A stretch of 64,000 nucleotides of DNA from Ideonella sp. WA131b. Lineage in GTDB: Bacteria; Pseudomonadota; Gammaproteobacteria; Burkholderiales; Burkholderiaceae_C. The stretch is from the NCBI GenBank assembly GCA_023657425.1, contig JAGTJW010000001.1, positions 496,001 to 560,000 of the forward strand, in the 5' to 3' direction. Position 1 is the stretch's first letter. Every line of letters begins with the position of its first letter. The notes under the pieces were generated by a model. The model was not told the origin of the DNA. It did no database searches and worked only from the letters and a program-made list of their open reading frames with translations. Made by a program: the position numbers and the translations under genes. Of the stretch, positions 26,874 through 37,429 are shown piece by piece.

Positions 26874-27926
26874 TCAAGCCTTGTTCGACAGCGTGTGCCC
26901 CACCAGCCGCGCCGTGATGTCGACGAGCCGGATCATGCGGCCGTAGGCCATGCGCGTGGGGCCGATGACGCCGAGGGTGCCGACGATGCGGCCGTCGACC
27001 TCGTAGGGCGCCGTCACCACGCTCAGCTCCTCGAAGGGCACCACCTGGCTCTCGCCGCCGATGAAGATGCGCACCCCCTCGGCGCGGCTGCTCACGTCGA
27101 GCAGCCGCATGAGCTCGGTCTTCTTCTCGAAGACGTCGAACAGCCGGCGCAGGCTGCCGAGATCGGAGCCGATGTCCTGCACGCCCAGCAGGTTGCGCTC
27201 GCCGCTGACCACGACCTGGTCGCTGGTCTCGGCCATGGCCTCGCTGCCGGCCTGCACCGCCGCCTGCATCAGCAGGGCGATCTCGGCGCGCAGCGCGTCG
27301 ACCTCGGTCTTCAGCCGCGCACGCATCTCCTCGATGGCCAGGCCGGCATAGTGCGCGTTCAGGACATTGGTGGCCTCCACCAGCTCGGCCTGGGCGTAGT
27401 CGCGTGCGGTGAACAGCACGCGGTTCTGCACGTCGCCGTCTGGCGACACCAGGATGACCAGCACGCGGCGTTCGCCCAAGCGCAGAAACTCGATGTGGCG
27501 GAACACGCTTTCCTTGCGCGGCGCCATCACCACGCCGACAAAGCTGGACAGCTGCGACAGCAGTGACGCCGCCTGCGCGATCACGCGTTGCGGCTGATCG
27601 GGGTGCAGCTGCTCGCGCACGGCGGCAAGCTCGGCGGCGGCCTCGGGGGGCAACTGCGACAGGTCGGCCAGCGTCAGCGGCTGCGCCGTCAGCATGGTGT
27701 CGACGAAGAGGCGGTAACCGCGCGCCGTGGGCACGCGCCCGGCGCTGGTGTGCGGGCTGGCGATGAGGCCCAGGTCTTCCAGGTCGGCCATGACGTTGCG
27801 GATGGTGGCCGGCGAGAGATCGAGCCCGGAGGTGCGCGACAGCGTGCGCGAGCCCACCGGCGTGCCGTCGGCGATGTAGCGCTCGACCAGCAGTTTCAGA
27901 AGCGTGCGCGCGCGGTCGTCCAGCAT
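26874..27926 (-). CDS. hrcA: Heat-inducible transcription repressor HrcA
   Basis: 350-aa repressor of class I heat-shock genes (groE, dnaK), which binds CIRCE operators and is kept active by GroEL. The winged-helix N-terminus has [22 protein letters not shown] and [18 protein letters not shown]; then [16 protein letters not shown], and the C-terminal [18 protein letters not shown]. The ATG at 27926 is chosen because it matches the family start. It is divergent from nadK over 91 bp, the normal betaproteobacterial order; I see no CIRCE inverted repeat in that gap. Confidence 0.97.
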   Translation of the reverse strand: MLDDRARTLLKLLVERYIADGTPVGSRTLSRTSGLDLSPATIRNVMADLEDLGLIASPHTSAGRVPTARGYRLFVDTMLTAQPLTLADLSQLPPEAAAELAAVREQLHPDQPQRVIAQAASLLSQLSSFVGVVMAPRKESVFRHIEFLRLGERRVLVILVSPDGDVQNRVLFTARDYAQAELVEATNVLNAHYAGLAIEEMRARLKTEVDALRAEIALLMQAAVQAGSEAMAETSDQVVVSGERNLLGVQDIGSDLGSLRRLFDVFEKKTELMRLLDVSSRAEGVRIFIGGESQVVPFEELSVVTAPYEVDGRIVGTLGVIGPTRMAYGRMIRLVDITARLVGHTLSNKA

Positions 27927-28017
27927 GGGCCCGATTGTAGGAAGCCCCTGCCCGAGGGCCTTGCCGACCCCCGCGTCCACCCCGGCTCACGAGGGGGGCT
28001 GTGATGTAATCGATCGC

Positions 28018-28893
28018 ATGGCCAGCGCCTTTCGTCATGCGGTGATCGTGGGCAAGTACCAGGCCCGGGGGATCCGGCCGGTGCTGGAGGAGATCGCGCA
28101 CTTTCTGGTGGGATGCGGGCTGGAGGTGAGCTTCGACCGCGAAACGGCCGAGGCCACCGGCGTGCACGATTTCGACGGCCTCACGCATGCCGAGATGGGC
28201 CAGCGCTGCGATCTCGCCATCGTGGTGGGTGGGGACGGCACCATGCTCGGCATCGCGCGCGAGCTCGCACCCCACGGCGTGCCGCTGGTGGGCATCAACC
28301 AGGGCCGGCTGGGATTCATCACCGACGTCGCCATCGGCCAGTACCGCGAGGCGCTGGCGCCCATCGTGCAGGGCCACTACGAGCAGGAGAGCCGCTCGAT
28401 GCTGGAGGGCGATGTCTGGCGCGACGGGCTGAAGACCTTCGAGGGCCTGTCGCTCAACGACGTGGTGGTCAGCCGCGGCGCCACGGCCAGCATGGTGGAG
28501 CTGCGCGTCGACGTCGACGACGACTTCGTCGCCAACCTGCGTGCCGACGGCCTGATCGTGGCCACGCCCACCGGCAGCACAGCCTACGCCCTGAGTGCCG
28601 GCGGGCCCATCCTGCACCCGGCCATCGGCGGCTGGGTGGTGGTGCCGATCGCGTCGCACACGCTGTCCAACCGCCCGATCGTGCTGCCCGATGCGGGCGA
28701 GGTGCGCATCGGCATCGTCGCCGGGCGCGATCTCTCGGCCAACTTCGACATGCACCACATCGCCAGCCTGATCCCCGGCGATCAGGTGCGCGTGCGGCGC
28801 TCGGCGCACCAGGTGCGTTTCCTGCACCCACGCGGCTGGAGCTACTACGCCACGCTGCGCAAGAAGCTGCGCTGGTACGAAGGCGTCGTCTAG
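28018..28893 (+). CDS. nadK: NAD kinase
   Basis: 291-aa cytosolic enzyme phosphorylating NAD to NADP. The GGDGTML motif is at about residue 73, [11 protein letters not shown] follows, then SLNDVVVSR and [21 protein letters not shown]. Length is standard. It is followed after two bases by recN, a conserved pairing next to hrcA. Confidence 0.97.
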   Translation: MASAFRHAVIVGKYQARGIRPVLEEIAHFLVGCGLEVSFDRETAEATGVHDFDGLTHAEMGQRCDLAIVVGGDGTMLGIARELAPHGVPLVGINQGRLGFITDVAIGQYREALAPIVQGHYEQESRSMLEGDVWRDGLKTFEGLSLNDVVVSRGATASMVELRVDVDDDFVANLRADGLIVATPTGSTAYALSAGGPILHPAIGGWVVVPIASHTLSNRPIVLPDAGEVRIGIVAGRDLSANFDMHHIASLIPGDQVRVRRSAHQVRFLHPRGWSYYATLRKKLRWYEGVV

Positions 28894-28895
28894 CC

Positions 28896-30575
28896 ATGCT
28901 GCGCCGGCTGTCGCTGCGCGATGTGGCGATCGTCGCCGCGCTTGAGGTCGACCTCGCACAAGGCTTCACCGTGCTCACGGGCGAGACGGGCGCAGGCAAG
29001 TCCATCCTGATCGACGCGCTGCAACTGGCCCTGGGCAACCGCGCCGACGCCACGCTGGTGCGCGAGGGGGCCGCCCGCGCCGAGGTGTGCGCCGAGTTCG
29101 ATACGCCGCCCGCGCTGCGCGGCTGGCTCGAGGAGGCCGGCTTCCGGAACGCGGACGAAGGCGACGACACGCTGCTGCTCAAGCGCAGCATCGACGCCCA
29201 GGGCCGCAGCCGCGCCTGGATCAACGGCAGCGCCGCCACGCTGGCGCAGCTGCGCGAGGTGGCCGAGTCGCTGGTGGACATCCACGGCCAGCACGCCTGG
29301 CAGAGCCTCACGCGGCCAGCCGCGGTGCGCGCGCTGCTGGACGAGCAGGCCGGCGCCGACACGCGCGAGCTGCTCCTGCGCTGGCAGGCCTGGCGGCAGG
29401 CCGCACAGGCGCTGGCCGACGCCCGCCAGGCCCAGGGCACGCAGGAGCGCGAGCGCGAGAGGCTGGCCTGGCAGATCGGCGAGCTGGGCAAGCTGGCACC
29501 GTCCGAGGGCGAGTGGGCGTTGCTGAACGCCGAGCACCAGCGCCTGGCGCACGGGCAGGCGCTGCTCGATGGCGCACGCGCGGCGCTGGATGCGGTTTCC
29601 GAGGCCGACGACAGTGCCGATGCGCAGACGGCCCGTGCCATCGACGCGCTCGATGAGGTGGTGCGCTTCGATGCCGAGCTGGCGCCGGTGCTCGAGGTGC
29701 TGCGCAGCGCGCAGGCCCAGCTGGAAGACGCCGCGCGCACGCTGGCCGGTTACCTGGGCCGCAAGGAGCCCGACCCGCAGCGCCTGGCCGAGCTCGACGA
29801 GCGGCTGGGGGCATGGGTGTCGCTGGCGCGCCGCTACCGCCGCCAGCCGGCCGAACTGCCGGCGCTGCTGGCGGGCTGGCAGGCCGAGCTGGCGGCGCTG
29901 GACGCCGCCGCCGATCTGGAGGCGCTCGATCGAGCCGCCGCCACGGCCGAGCAAGCCTGGCGGTCGGAGGCCGGGCGCATTGGGCGCTTGCGGCGCCGGG
30001 CCGCACCGGCCCTGTCGCAGACCGTCACGCAAGCCATGCAGCCGCTCGGCATGGCCGGTGGCCGCTTCGAGGTGGCGGTGGAACTGGCCCCTGAGCCGCA
30101 GTCGCAAGGCCTGGATGCGATCGAGTTCCGTGTGGCGGGCCACGCCGGGAGCACGCCGCGAGCGCTGGCCAAGGTGGCCTCGGGGGGCGAGCTCTCGCGG
30201 CTGGCCCTGGCGATTGCGGCGACTACCGCGCAGGGTGACGGCGCCGCCCTGCCCACCTTGATCTTCGACGAAATCGACAGCGGCGTCGGCGGCACCGTGG
30301 GCGATGCCGTGGGGCGCCTGATGAGGCAGCTCGGCACGCGCACCCAGGTGCTGGCCGTGACGCACCTGGCCCAGGTGGCGGCCTGTGCCGACCACCACTT
30401 CGTCGTTGCCAAGCGGCGGCAGGGCGACGCCACGCTGTCGGACATCCACGCCGTCGACGGGGAATCGCGCGTGGCCGAGATCGCCCGCATGCTCGGCGGC
30501 GAGACACTCTCGGCCATGGCCCATGCCCAGACCCTGCTGCGCGCCCCGTGCAGCCCCCGCGCGCCCGAGCGATGA
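28896..30575 (+). CDS. recN: DNA repair protein RecN
   Basis: 559-aa SMC-like ATPase acting in double-strand-break repair. Walker A is TGETGAGKS near residue 32, the central part is coiled coil, and the C-terminal half has the signature [13 protein letters not shown] and Walker [13 protein letters not shown]. Start ATG 28896 is two bases after nadK. Its stop overlaps the rapZ start (ATGA), so these genes form one operon. Confidence 0.97.
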   Translation: MLRRLSLRDVAIVAALEVDLAQGFTVLTGETGAGKSILIDALQLALGNRADATLVREGAARAEVCAEFDTPPALRGWLEEAGFRNADEGDDTLLLKRSIDAQGRSRAWINGSAATLAQLREVAESLVDIHGQHAWQSLTRPAAVRALLDEQAGADTRELLLRWQAWRQAAQALADARQAQGTQERERERLAWQIGELGKLAPSEGEWALLNAEHQRLAHGQALLDGARAALDAVSEADDSADAQTARAIDALDEVVRFDAELAPVLEVLRSAQAQLEDAARTLAGYLGRKEPDPQRLAELDERLGAWVSLARRYRRQPAELPALLAGWQAELAALDAAADLEALDRAAATAEQAWRSEAGRIGRLRRRAAPALSQTVTQAMQPLGMAGGRFEVAVELAPEPQSQGLDAIEFRVAGHAGSTPRALAKVASGGELSRLALAIAATTAQGDGAALPTLIFDEIDSGVGGTVGDAVGRLMRQLGTRTQVLAVTHLAQVAACADHHFVVAKRRQGDATLSDIHAVDGESRVAEIARMLGGETLSAMAHAQTLLRAPCSPRAPER

Positions 30576-31480
30576 GCGAAGACTCCAGCTTCGGGCCCGC
30601 CGACGACCTGGCGCAGCGCGACGAGCTGCTGCTGATCACCGGCATCTCAGGCTCGGGCAAGAGCGTGGCCCTGCATGCGCTCGAAGACGCGGGCTACTTC
30701 TGTGTCGACAACCTGCCGCCGGAGCTCCTGCGCGACTTCGTCCACCTCGAGCGCGAGCACTCCACGCGCAGCGTGGCAGTGTCGGTCGACGTGCGCACCA
30801 CCAGCAGCCTGCCGGCGCTGGTGCCGCTGATCGACCGGCTGCGCGAGGAAGGCATTCGCGTGCGGCCGATCTTCCTGGACGCCAGCACCGAGGCGCTGGT
30901 GCGCCGCTATTCGGAGAGCCGCCGCCCGCACCCGCTGACGGCGCCGCACGAGGCCGACAACGCCCGCGCGCTGATCGAGGCCATCGAACTCGAGCGCCAG
31001 CTGCTGACCGACCTGCGCGACATCTGCACCGTCATCGACACCAGCCAGCTGCGCCCGGCGCTGCTGCGCAAATGGGTCCGCCAGCTCGTCGGCGCGGGCG
31101 AGTCGGCGTTGACGCTGGTGTTCGAGAGCTTCGCCTTCAAGCACGGCGTGCCGCTGGACGCGGACTTCGTGTTCGACGTGCGCGTGTTGCCCAACCCGCA
31201 CTACGTGCGCGAGCTACGCCCGATGTCGGGCCGCGACGCCCCGGTGGCCCAATGGCTGGCACAGCATCGCGAGGTGGGCGCGATGGTGGCGCAGATCCAA
31301 CAGTTCATTGCAAACTGGCTGCCCAGCTTCGAGGACGATCAGCGCAGCTACCTCACGGTGGCCATCGGCTGCACGGGCGGGCAGCACCGCAGCGTCTATG
31401 CCGTGGAGACGCTGGCCCGCCACTTCTGCGGCCGCACCTCAACGCTGGTGCGCCATCGCGAGCTCGACGGGCGTGGCTGA
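30572..31480 (+). CDS. rapZ: RNase adapter protein RapZ
   Basis: 302-aa P-loop protein. In enterobacteria it targets the sRNA GlmZ to RNase E and senses glucosamine-6-phosphate. Walker A is [12 protein letters not shown], with DNLPPELL shortly after, and the C-terminal domain shows [16 protein letters not shown] and RHREL. The ATG at 30572 overlaps the recN stop. In this group it is away from rpoN/ptsN genes, as in the conserved recN-rapZ order seen here. Confidence 0.96.
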   Translation: MSEDSSFGPADDLAQRDELLLITGISGSGKSVALHALEDAGYFCVDNLPPELLRDFVHLEREHSTRSVAVSVDVRTTSSLPALVPLIDRLREEGIRVRPIFLDASTEALVRRYSESRRPHPLTAPHEADNARALIEAIELERQLLTDLRDICTVIDTSQLRPALLRKWVRQLVGAGESALTLVFESFAFKHGVPLDADFVFDVRVLPNPHYVRELRPMSGRDAPVAQWLAQHREVGAMVAQIQQFIANWLPSFEDDQRSYLTVAIGCTGGQHRSVYAVETLARHFCGRTSTLVRHRELDGRG

Positions 31481-32123
31481 GGTCCGGCCTCCGACCACCG
31501 ACACGGGCCTGCCGTCGCCGTTGCCGCTGTTTCCGTTGCGCGCGGTGCTGTTCCCGGGGGCGCTGCTGGGCCTGAAGGTCTTCGAGGCGCGCTATCTCGA
31601 CCTCGTCACCGAGTGCCTGCGCACGCGGGCGCCGTTCGGCGTGGTTTGCATCAAGCAGGGTTTCGAAGCCGGCGACCGGTCAGCGGCAGTGCAGCTCGAG
31701 AGCATCGGCGTGCTGGCGCGGCTGGACGAGGTCGACGCTGAGCAGGCCGGCATTCTGCGGGTGCGCTGCACCGGCCTGTCGCGCTTTCGCCTGGCGGCGC
31801 CACCGGTGCAACGCGACAGCGGGCTGTGGGTGGCGCCCGCGCTCGAGCGGGTGGCCGACGACGCCCCGCACCTGCCGGGACCGGCGATGCTCCAGACGGT
31901 GCAGGCCCTGGCCGAGGCCATCCGCACGCTGGGCCAGCGCGGCGCCGAGCCATTCGCGCAGCCCTATCGGCTGGACGACGCAGGTTGGGTGGCCAATCGC
32001 TGGGGCGAGCTGCTGCCGATGCCGATGTCGGCGAAGCAGAAGCTGATGGAGCTCGAAGACCCGGTGATCCGGCTGAGCCTGGTCGATGGCTTCTTGCGCG
32101 ACAAGAAGGTCGTGTTCGGCTGA
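31473..32123 (+). CDS. Lon N-terminal (LON substrate-binding) domain protein
   Basis: 216-aa protein consisting only of a Lon-N (PUA-like) domain: [39 protein letters not shown] and [12 protein letters not shown] are typical. No ATPase or protease domain follows, so it is not Lon itself. Standalone proteins of this type are widespread and uncharacterised; a substrate-adaptor role is only suggested. The GTG at 31473 overlaps the rapZ stop by eight bases. It converges with mutY across 64 bp. Confidence 0.9.
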   Translation: MAEVRPPTTDTGLPSPLPLFPLRAVLFPGALLGLKVFEARYLDLVTECLRTRAPFGVVCIKQGFEAGDRSAAVQLESIGVLARLDEVDAEQAGILRVRCTGLSRFRLAAPPVQRDSGLWVAPALERVADDAPHLPGPAMLQTVQALAEAIRTLGQRGAEPFAQPYRLDDAGWVANRWGELLPMPMSAKQKLMELEDPVIRLSLVDGFLRDKKVVFG

Positions 32124-32187
32124 AGCCGCGGCCGGCGCTGGCGTCAGAACTCGGCCCGGAGCGGCCAAGGGCCGCGACGGGCCGGGC

Positions 32188-33234
32188 TCAGCCATCCCCT
32201 GAAACGCTGCCCTCGAGCAGTCTTCGGATCGGCGCCGGCAGCCCCAGCGCCAGCGCCTCCGCGGGCTCGAACCAGCGTCCCTCCGCCAGCCCTCTGGGCA
32301 GGGCGGCGCGCGCGGGCAGCGTCCAGGCCAGCGGCTGCAGCGTCCACTCGAAGTGCGTCAGCGCATGTTGCACGGGTGCAAGCCACTGGCCCTGTCCGCA
32401 CCAGCCGTCCACCAGGGCTTGCAGTGCATCGGCGCTGTCGAACTCGGGCAGGCTCCACAGCCCCGCCCAGACACCTGTAGCCGGTCGTTGCACCAGCCAG
32501 CAACGTCGGCCCTGGTGCAGGCACAGCAGTGCGTTGGTGCGGCGGCCACGAGTGCCGCGGCGCGTCTTCAAGGGGTAACGCTCAGGCGAGCCTTCGCGAC
32601 GTGCGACGCAGCCCTCGGCGACCGGGCAGTGCAGGCAGACCGGCCTGCGCTGCGTGCACAGCGTCGCGCCCAGGTCCATCAGGCCCTGCGTGTAGACCTC
32701 CACGCCCTGCGCCGGCAGCAGAGCAGTCGCCTCGTCCCACAAAGCCTGCACGGCCGGTGCACGCGCCAGGTCGCCTCCAAAGCCGAGAAAGCGCGCCAGC
32801 ACCCGCTTGACATTGCCATCGAGGATGGCGACGCGTTCACCGAAGCAGAAGGCCGCGATGGCCGCCGCGGTGCTGCGACCGATACCCGGTAATGCGGCCA
32901 AACACTCGGCCCTGCGCGGAAACGCGCCGCCATGATGGACGACCACCGCCTGTGCACAGCGGTGCAGGTTGCGCGCGCGGCTGTAGTAGCCCAGGCCGCT
33001 CCACAACGCCAGCACGTCGTCGAGCGGCGCGGCCGCCAGCGCCTGCACGTCGGGAAAGCGCTGCAGAAAGCGCGCGTAATAGGCGATCACGGTGCTCACC
33101 TGCGTCTGCTGCAGCATCACCTCCGACAGCCACACGCGATAAGGGTCTCGCGTGCCCTGCCAGGGCAGGCCATGACGGCCGTGGTGACGCTGCCAGGCGA
33201 TGACCCGACGTGCGAAGTCAGGGTCGCGCTTCAC
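32188..33234 (-). CDS. mutY: A/G-specific adenine glycosylase MutY
   Basis: 348-aa base-excision enzyme removing A opposite 8-oxoG. It has MLQQTQVSTVI, the helix-hairpin-helix LPGIGRSTAAAI, catalytic Asp in AILDGNVKRVL, the 4Fe-4S ligands C-x6-C-x2-C-x5-C (CTQRRPVCLHC...GC), and a C-terminal Nudix-like 8-oxoG recognition domain. Start GTG 33234 overlaps the stop of the upstream collapsed dynamin gene as GTGA. It is the partner of mutM, 1 kb away. Confidence 0.96.
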   Translation of the reverse strand: MKRDPDFARRVIAWQRHHGRHGLPWQGTRDPYRVWLSEVMLQQTQVSTVIAYYARFLQRFPDVQALAAAPLDDVLALWSGLGYYSRARNLHRCAQAVVVHHGGAFPRRAECLAALPGIGRSTAAAIAAFCFGERVAILDGNVKRVLARFLGFGGDLARAPAVQALWDEATALLPAQGVEVYTQGLMDLGATLCTQRRPVCLHCPVAEGCVARREGSPERYPLKTRRGTRGRRTNALLCLHQGRRCWLVQRPATGVWAGLWSLPEFDSADALQALVDGWCGQGQWLAPVQHALTHFEWTLQPLAWTLPARAALPRGLAEGRWFEPAEALALGLPAPIRRLLEGSVSGDG

Positions 33235-33778
33235 GCCGCCTCTTGCTGCTGCGCGCCGCCGTCCCGCGCCACACTGGGCACCGACGGCTCCAGTGCGAGC
33301 TTGAGGCCTGGCGTGTCGATGACCTCCAGCCCGCGCCTGAGCAGCGGATGCAGAAAGCTGATGCCAGCGTGGCGCCAGGTCGGCACCTCCACGAAGCGGC
33401 GCTCGTCGACAGGCGGGTTGTCGTCGTCGGCGCGTTCCCTGCTCCAGAAGCCCAGATCGGCGGCGCGCCTGCATCGTGGCGCAGCTCCACCGGGCACATG
33501 GTGGTGCGTCCCGGCGTGGCCGGCAGCACGCGCTGGCCGGTGTCGGCAAAGAAGATCGCGTTGATCAGCTCGCTCTTGCCACGCGAGAACTCGGCAACGA
33601 ACGCCAGCACCCGCGTCTCGGAACCGAGGCGCTCGCGCAGGGCCGCCAGCAAGGCCCGATCGGTGGCGCCGAGCAGGTCCTGCTCGGCCAGTGCGCGGCC
33701 CAGCCGGGCGACAGCGGGATCGAGCTCGCCGCGCCAGGCGGCCAGGGCATCGAGGCTCTCAGCAATGCAGCTCTGCAT
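33231..33778 (-). pseudogene. Collapsed dynamin-family GTPase gene
   Basis: The N-terminal part (from ATG 33778) matches bacterial dynamin-like GTPases: LAFVAEFSRGKSELINAIFFADTG (P-loop GKS) and LPATPGRTTMCPVELRHDAGAP. The reading then changes frame near 33460-33490, where about 60 residues present in relatives are missing, and resumes as LGFWSRE, VEVPTWRHAGISF and LEVIDTPGL (G3 box). The remaining several hundred residues are absent, leaving only a short tail before the TGA at 33231. It is therefore a frameshifted, internally deleted remnant. Its stop still overlaps the mutY start, so translation to its end could still influence mutY. A start at 33847, beside the repeat element, is also open. 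Confidence 0.8.
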
Positions 33779-33848
33779 CGGTCGATGGGGAGACGAAGGG
33801 GCTGGGGTCCGTCGGGGCGTCACCTTCCGGGACAAGTGGACGGTCATC

Positions 33849-34123
33849 CTAGGAGCGTGGGCGGCAAAAATCCAGCCCCGCGCCGGGGCGACCAAAGCCA
33901 CTGGCGTAGGCGCGTCGCGCAGCGCGGGCTTGACGCCCGCGCCAGCGGCGCAACACCCGCCAGCGGCTTTGGCCGCCCCGGCCCTTCGGGTTGGGCCGAT
34001 TTCGGGGCCCATGCGGCGTTGCCACGCTGGCCCGGGCGCACAGCCCGGGCTGCGCGCGGCGCCTGGCCTGGGCCCCGAAGTCGGCCCAACGCGGGGCTGG
34101 ATTTCTGCCGCCCACACTCCTAG
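33849..34123. repeat. MITE-like element with 34-bp terminal inverted repeats
   Basis: 275-bp non-coding element. The left end 33849-33882 starts CTAGGAGCGTGGGCGGCA and runs to CCCCGCG; the right end 34090-34123 is its reverse complement with two mismatches in 34. The inside is made of further inverted repeats (GACCAAAGCC...GGCTTTGG; GGGCCGATTTCGGGGCCC with GGGCCCCGAAGTCGGCCC). No transposase is encoded. The tip sequence recurs in the palindrome at 9737-9764. It sits between the dynamin pseudogene and mutM. The remainder of 33779-34215 holds nothing I recognise. Confidence 0.8.
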
Positions 34124-34215
34124 CGCAGGGGGTTCCAGCGGATCTCTCCGGAGTCAGATGGCGACACACCGTGACGGCTGCTGACAGCCGGCGGCACCGG
34201 CGTGCGGCACGGTCT

Positions 34216-35046
34216 TCAGCGCTTCTGGCAGAAGGCGCAGAAGTAGGTCGAGCGCTGGGCCATCACGCGCCGCTTGATGGCGCCGCCGCAACGCGGACAG
34301 GGCTGGCCTTCGCGGCCGTAGACCGCAGCCACGGCCTGGTAGGCGCCGCTGGCGCCGTGGACGTCGGTGAAGTCGCGCAGCGTGGAGCCGCCCAGCAGCA
34401 GCGCACGGCCGAGCGTCTGGCGCACGGCGGCCAGCAGCCGCTCGGCGCGGGGCGCGCTGATGCGGTCGGCCCGCAGCGCCGGGTGGATGCCGGCCTGGAA
34501 CAAGGCCTCGCAGGCGTAGATGTTGCCGGCACCGACCACCGCGTCGCCGGCCAGCAGAACGGACTTGATCGGCGCTCGCCGGGCCCTGAGCGCGGCATGA
34601 AAACGTGGCGGCGTGAGCTCGGGGTCGAAGGGCTCGGGGCCTACTCGCGCCAGCAAGCTGGCGGCCGGCGGCTCGTGCAGCGAGGCCGACCAGACCACGG
34701 CACCAAAGCGCCGCGGGTCGTTCAGGCGCAGCGTGCCCTGGTCGGTGACGAGGTCGAAGTGGTCGTGCTTGCCCGACTGGGCCACCGCGGACTTCAGCGC
34801 CAGCGATCCGGACATGCCCAGGTGCAGCAGCAACCCGCCTTCGGGGACACCGGCTCGCAGCAGCGGCAGCCACAGGTACTTGCCGCGCCGCGTGATGTCG
34901 CCCACGGTGGTACCGGCCAACGCGGCGGGATCGCGCCCCAGCGGCCAGCGCAGGGGCTTGCCCAGGCGCAGCGCCAGAACCCGGGCGCCGGCCAGCGGGC
35001 CGGCAATGCCCCTGCGTGTGACTTCGACCTCCGGCAGCTCCGGCAT
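34216..35046 (-). CDS. mutM: Formamidopyrimidine-DNA glycosylase
   Basis: 276-aa Fpg/MutM that excises 8-oxoguanine and cleaves the AP site. The chosen start gives the required PELPEVE N-terminus (catalytic Pro, Glu). Others are LHLGMSG, NDPRRFG, IKSVLL (essential Lys), GAGNIYACEALF and the C-terminal zinc finger CPRCGG...CAFCQK. It is divergent from the TPR gene. With mutY nearby it makes the GO repair pair. Confidence 0.97.
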   Translation of the reverse strand: MPELPEVEVTRRGIAGPLAGARVLALRLGKPLRWPLGRDPAALAGTTVGDITRRGKYLWLPLLRAGVPEGGLLLHLGMSGSLALKSAVAQSGKHDHFDLVTDQGTLRLNDPRRFGAVVWSASLHEPPAASLLARVGPEPFDPELTPPRFHAALRARRAPIKSVLLAGDAVVGAGNIYACEALFQAGIHPALRADRISAPRAERLLAAVRQTLGRALLLGGSTLRDFTDVHGASGAYQAVAAVYGREGQPCPRCGGAIKRRVMAQRSTYFCAFCQKR

Positions 35047-35063
35047 GCAGGCATTATGTGAGG

Positions 35064-36896
35064 ATGAACCGTCGCTCCCCACTGCCCGGCCTGGCCGCGC
35101 CCGCCGTCTGTTCGCCGATGCGCCTGTCGATCCGTTCGATCTGGGCTGCCGTCGTCCTGGTCGGCTCGGCCGCCGTTGCCCTGGCCCAGCAGCCGCCTAC
35201 GCCGGCAGCACCGCCGACTGCTGCAGCGCCCGAGGCCACACCGCGGAACTCCATCCTGGACGACCGCCTGTTCTACCAACTGCTGGTCGGCGAGATCGCG
35301 CTGACGCAGGGCGATCTCGGCACCGCCTACTCCTGGCTGCTGGACGCCGCACGCCGCACGCGCGACGACGGCCTGTTCCGGCGCAGCATCGACATCGCGA
35401 TCCAGGCGCGCAGCGGCGACCAAGCCCTGGCTGCCGCGCGCGCCTGGCGCCTCGCGCGGCCGGAGAACCTCGAGCCGCTGCGCCTGCAGGTGCAGCTGCT
35501 CTTGGGCGTCGGCCGCGCCGCCGAGGTGAGGGAGCCGCTGCGCTCCCTGCTGGAACAGACCCCCACCACCGAGCGCGGCGGCCTGATCGCGGCGCTGCCA
35601 CGCTTGCTTCAACGGGCCAACGACGCGCCGCTGATCGCACGGCTGCTCGACGACGTGCTCAAGCCCTACCGCGACCGCCCCGAGACGGCCGTGGCCGCGC
35701 GGGTGGCCCAGGGCCGCGCCTGGCTTGAGGCGCACGACGCCACCCGGGCTCTGACGCTGTTGCGCGAGGCCCAATCGGTGGAGCCGGCCGCGCCCGGTCC
35801 GGCGCTGCTGGCCCTGGAGCTGATGCGAGAGCGCCCCGAGGCCGAGGCCCTGGTGCAGGCGCACCTGGCAGCCCCAGGGGCCGAACCCGCGGTGCGGCTG
35901 GCCTACGCCCGGATGTTGACCTCAGGGCAGCGCTACGCCGACGCCATCGTGCAGATCGAGCTCGCCACGCAGGCGCAGCCGCTGGAGCCGGGCCCCTTCC
36001 TCACACTGGGTGCGCTGCACCTGGAACTCAAGCGACCGGCCGAGGGCGAGGCGGCGCTCAGGCGCTTCGTCGAACTCGTGACCCTCGCGGGCGGCCAGAG
36101 CGCAGCAGGCGACGCCAGCGAACCCGATGACCGACTCGAGCAGGCGTGGCTGATGCTGGCCCAGGCCGCCGAGATGCGCGGCGACTTCAAGGCTGCCGAA
36201 GCCTGGCTGGCGCGCATTGCCGGTCCCGATCGCGCGCTCGACGTGCAGACGCGTCGGGCGACCATGATGGCGCGCGACGGCCGTGTGCCCGAGGCCCGGG
36301 CGCTGATCCGGGCGCTGCCCGAGCGCGACGCGGACGAAGCCCGTGCCAAGCTGCAGGCCGAGGCCGGCGTGCTGCGCGAGGTCAAACGCTGGAAGGAGGC
36401 GCACGAGGTGCTGGGGCAGGCCGTGCAGCGTTTCGCCGACGACACCGGGCTGCTGTACGAGAAGGCCATGATGTCCGAGCGGCTGGACCGGATGGCCGAG
36501 ATGGAACAGCTGCTGCGCCGCGTGATCGCGCTCAAGCCCGACGACGCGCACGCTCACAACGCCCTGGGCTATTCGCTGGCCGACCGTGGCCAGCGCCTGC
36601 CCGAGGCGCGCGAGCTCATCGTGCGCGCGCTGCAGCTGGCACCCGGCGACCCCTTCATCACCGACAGCCTGGGCTGGGTGGAGTTCCGGCTCGGCAACAA
36701 GGACGAGGCCCTTCGGTTGCTGCGGCAAGCCTACGCCTCGCGGCCCGATACCGAGATCGGCGCCCACCTCGGCGAGGTGCTGTGGATGCTGGGTCAACGC
36801 GACGAGGCGCGCCGCGTCTGGCGCGAGAGCAAGGGCCGCGACGCCACCAACGAGGTGTTGCGCGACACCCTGGCGCGGCTGCGGGTGGATCTCTGA
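35064..36896 (+). CDS. Exported tetratricopeptide-repeat protein
   Basis: 610-aa protein. A hydrophobic signal region (SIRSIWAAVVLVGSAAVALA) is at residues 22-42, followed by an Ala/Pro stretch and TPR-like helices to the end; the best repeats are near the C-terminus (AHNALGYSLADRGQRLPEA, ITDSLGWVEFRLGNKDEAL). Starts at 35064 (ATG) and 35118 (ATG, directly before the signal) are both possible. It is conserved upstream of lolB and ispE in Burkholderiales. An outer-membrane assembly role is a guess from that linkage. Its stop overlaps the presumed lolB start. Confidence 0.87.
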   Translation: MNRRSPLPGLAAPAVCSPMRLSIRSIWAAVVLVGSAAVALAQQPPTPAAPPTAAAPEATPRNSILDDRLFYQLLVGEIALTQGDLGTAYSWLLDAARRTRDDGLFRRSIDIAIQARSGDQALAAARAWRLARPENLEPLRLQVQLLLGVGRAAEVREPLRSLLEQTPTTERGGLIAALPRLLQRANDAPLIARLLDDVLKPYRDRPETAVAARVAQGRAWLEAHDATRALTLLREAQSVEPAAPGPALLALELMRERPEAEALVQAHLAAPGAEPAVRLAYARMLTSGQRYADAIVQIELATQAQPLEPGPFLTLGALHLELKRPAEGEAALRRFVELVTLAGGQSAAGDASEPDDRLEQAWLMLAQAAEMRGDFKAAEAWLARIAGPDRALDVQTRRATMMARDGRVPEARALIRALPERDADEARAKLQAEAGVLREVKRWKEAHEVLGQAVQRFADDTGLLYEKAMMSERLDRMAEMEQLLRRVIALKPDDAHAHNALGYSLADRGQRLPEARELIVRALQLAPGDPFITDSLGWVEFRLGNKDEALRLLRQAYASRPDTEIGAHLGEVLWMLGQRDEARRVWRESKGRDATNEVLRDTLARLRVDL

Positions 36897-37429
36897 GAGC
36901 GCGCCGCACCTGGCTGGCGCTGGTCGCCGGGGCCGGGCTCGGTGCGCTGTCAGGCTGCGCGAGCGTGCCCGACGCGGCGCAGGGCTGGTCCAGCGGCCGG
37001 CTGGCGCTGCGCATCGAGGCCGGGCCTGGTCGTCCGGCGCAAAGCCTGGCTGCGGCCTTCGAACTGCGCGGCGACGGCCGCGAGGGCGAGTTGCGGCTGC
37101 TGTCGCCGCTGGGCACCTTGCTCGTCTCGGCGCGCTGGGGCCCGGGGCTGGCGCTGCTGGTCACCGGCAAGGGTGAGCGCCGCTACGCGAGCCTGGATGA
37201 GCTGTCGCGGCAGGCGCTGGGCGAGTCGCTGCCGCTGGCCGCCCTCCCCGACTGGCTGACCGCCCAGCCCTGGCGCGGTGCGGTCCACAGGACGCTGGAC
37301 GATGGATTCGAGCAACTCGGCTGGCGTGTCGACACCTCGGCAAGGGGCGAGGGCCAGCTCATCGCCCGCCGCGCGGAGCAGCCGGCCGTCACGCTGCGGG
37401 TGCGCCTGGACAATCCCGTTGCACCATGA
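36893..37429 (+). CDS. lolB: Outer-membrane lipoprotein LolB
   Basis: 178-aa lipoprotein receptor that takes lipoproteins from LolA and inserts them in the outer membrane. The signal sequence ends in the lipobox LSGC, followed by ASVPDA; LolB-like blocks are GRLALRIE, GELRLLSPLGTLL, LPLAALPDWLTAQPW and GWRVD. No ATG or GTG is available in frame near the expected start; CTG 36893, overlapping the TPR gene stop, is used and is uncertain. Its stop overlaps the ispE start (ATGA). Confidence 0.85.
   Translation: MRARRTWLALVAGAGLGALSGCASVPDAAQGWSSGRLALRIEAGPGRPAQSLAAAFELRGDGREGELRLLSPLGTLLVSARWGPGLALLVTGKGERRYASLDELSRQALGESLPLAALPDWLTAQPWRGAVHRTLDDGFEQLGWRVDTSARGEGQLIARRAEQPAVTLRVRLDNPVAP

Noticed and set aside
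27927..28017. CIRCE operator between hrcA and nadK
   Set aside because: No TTAGCACTC-N9-GAGTGCTAA-like inverted repeat is present.
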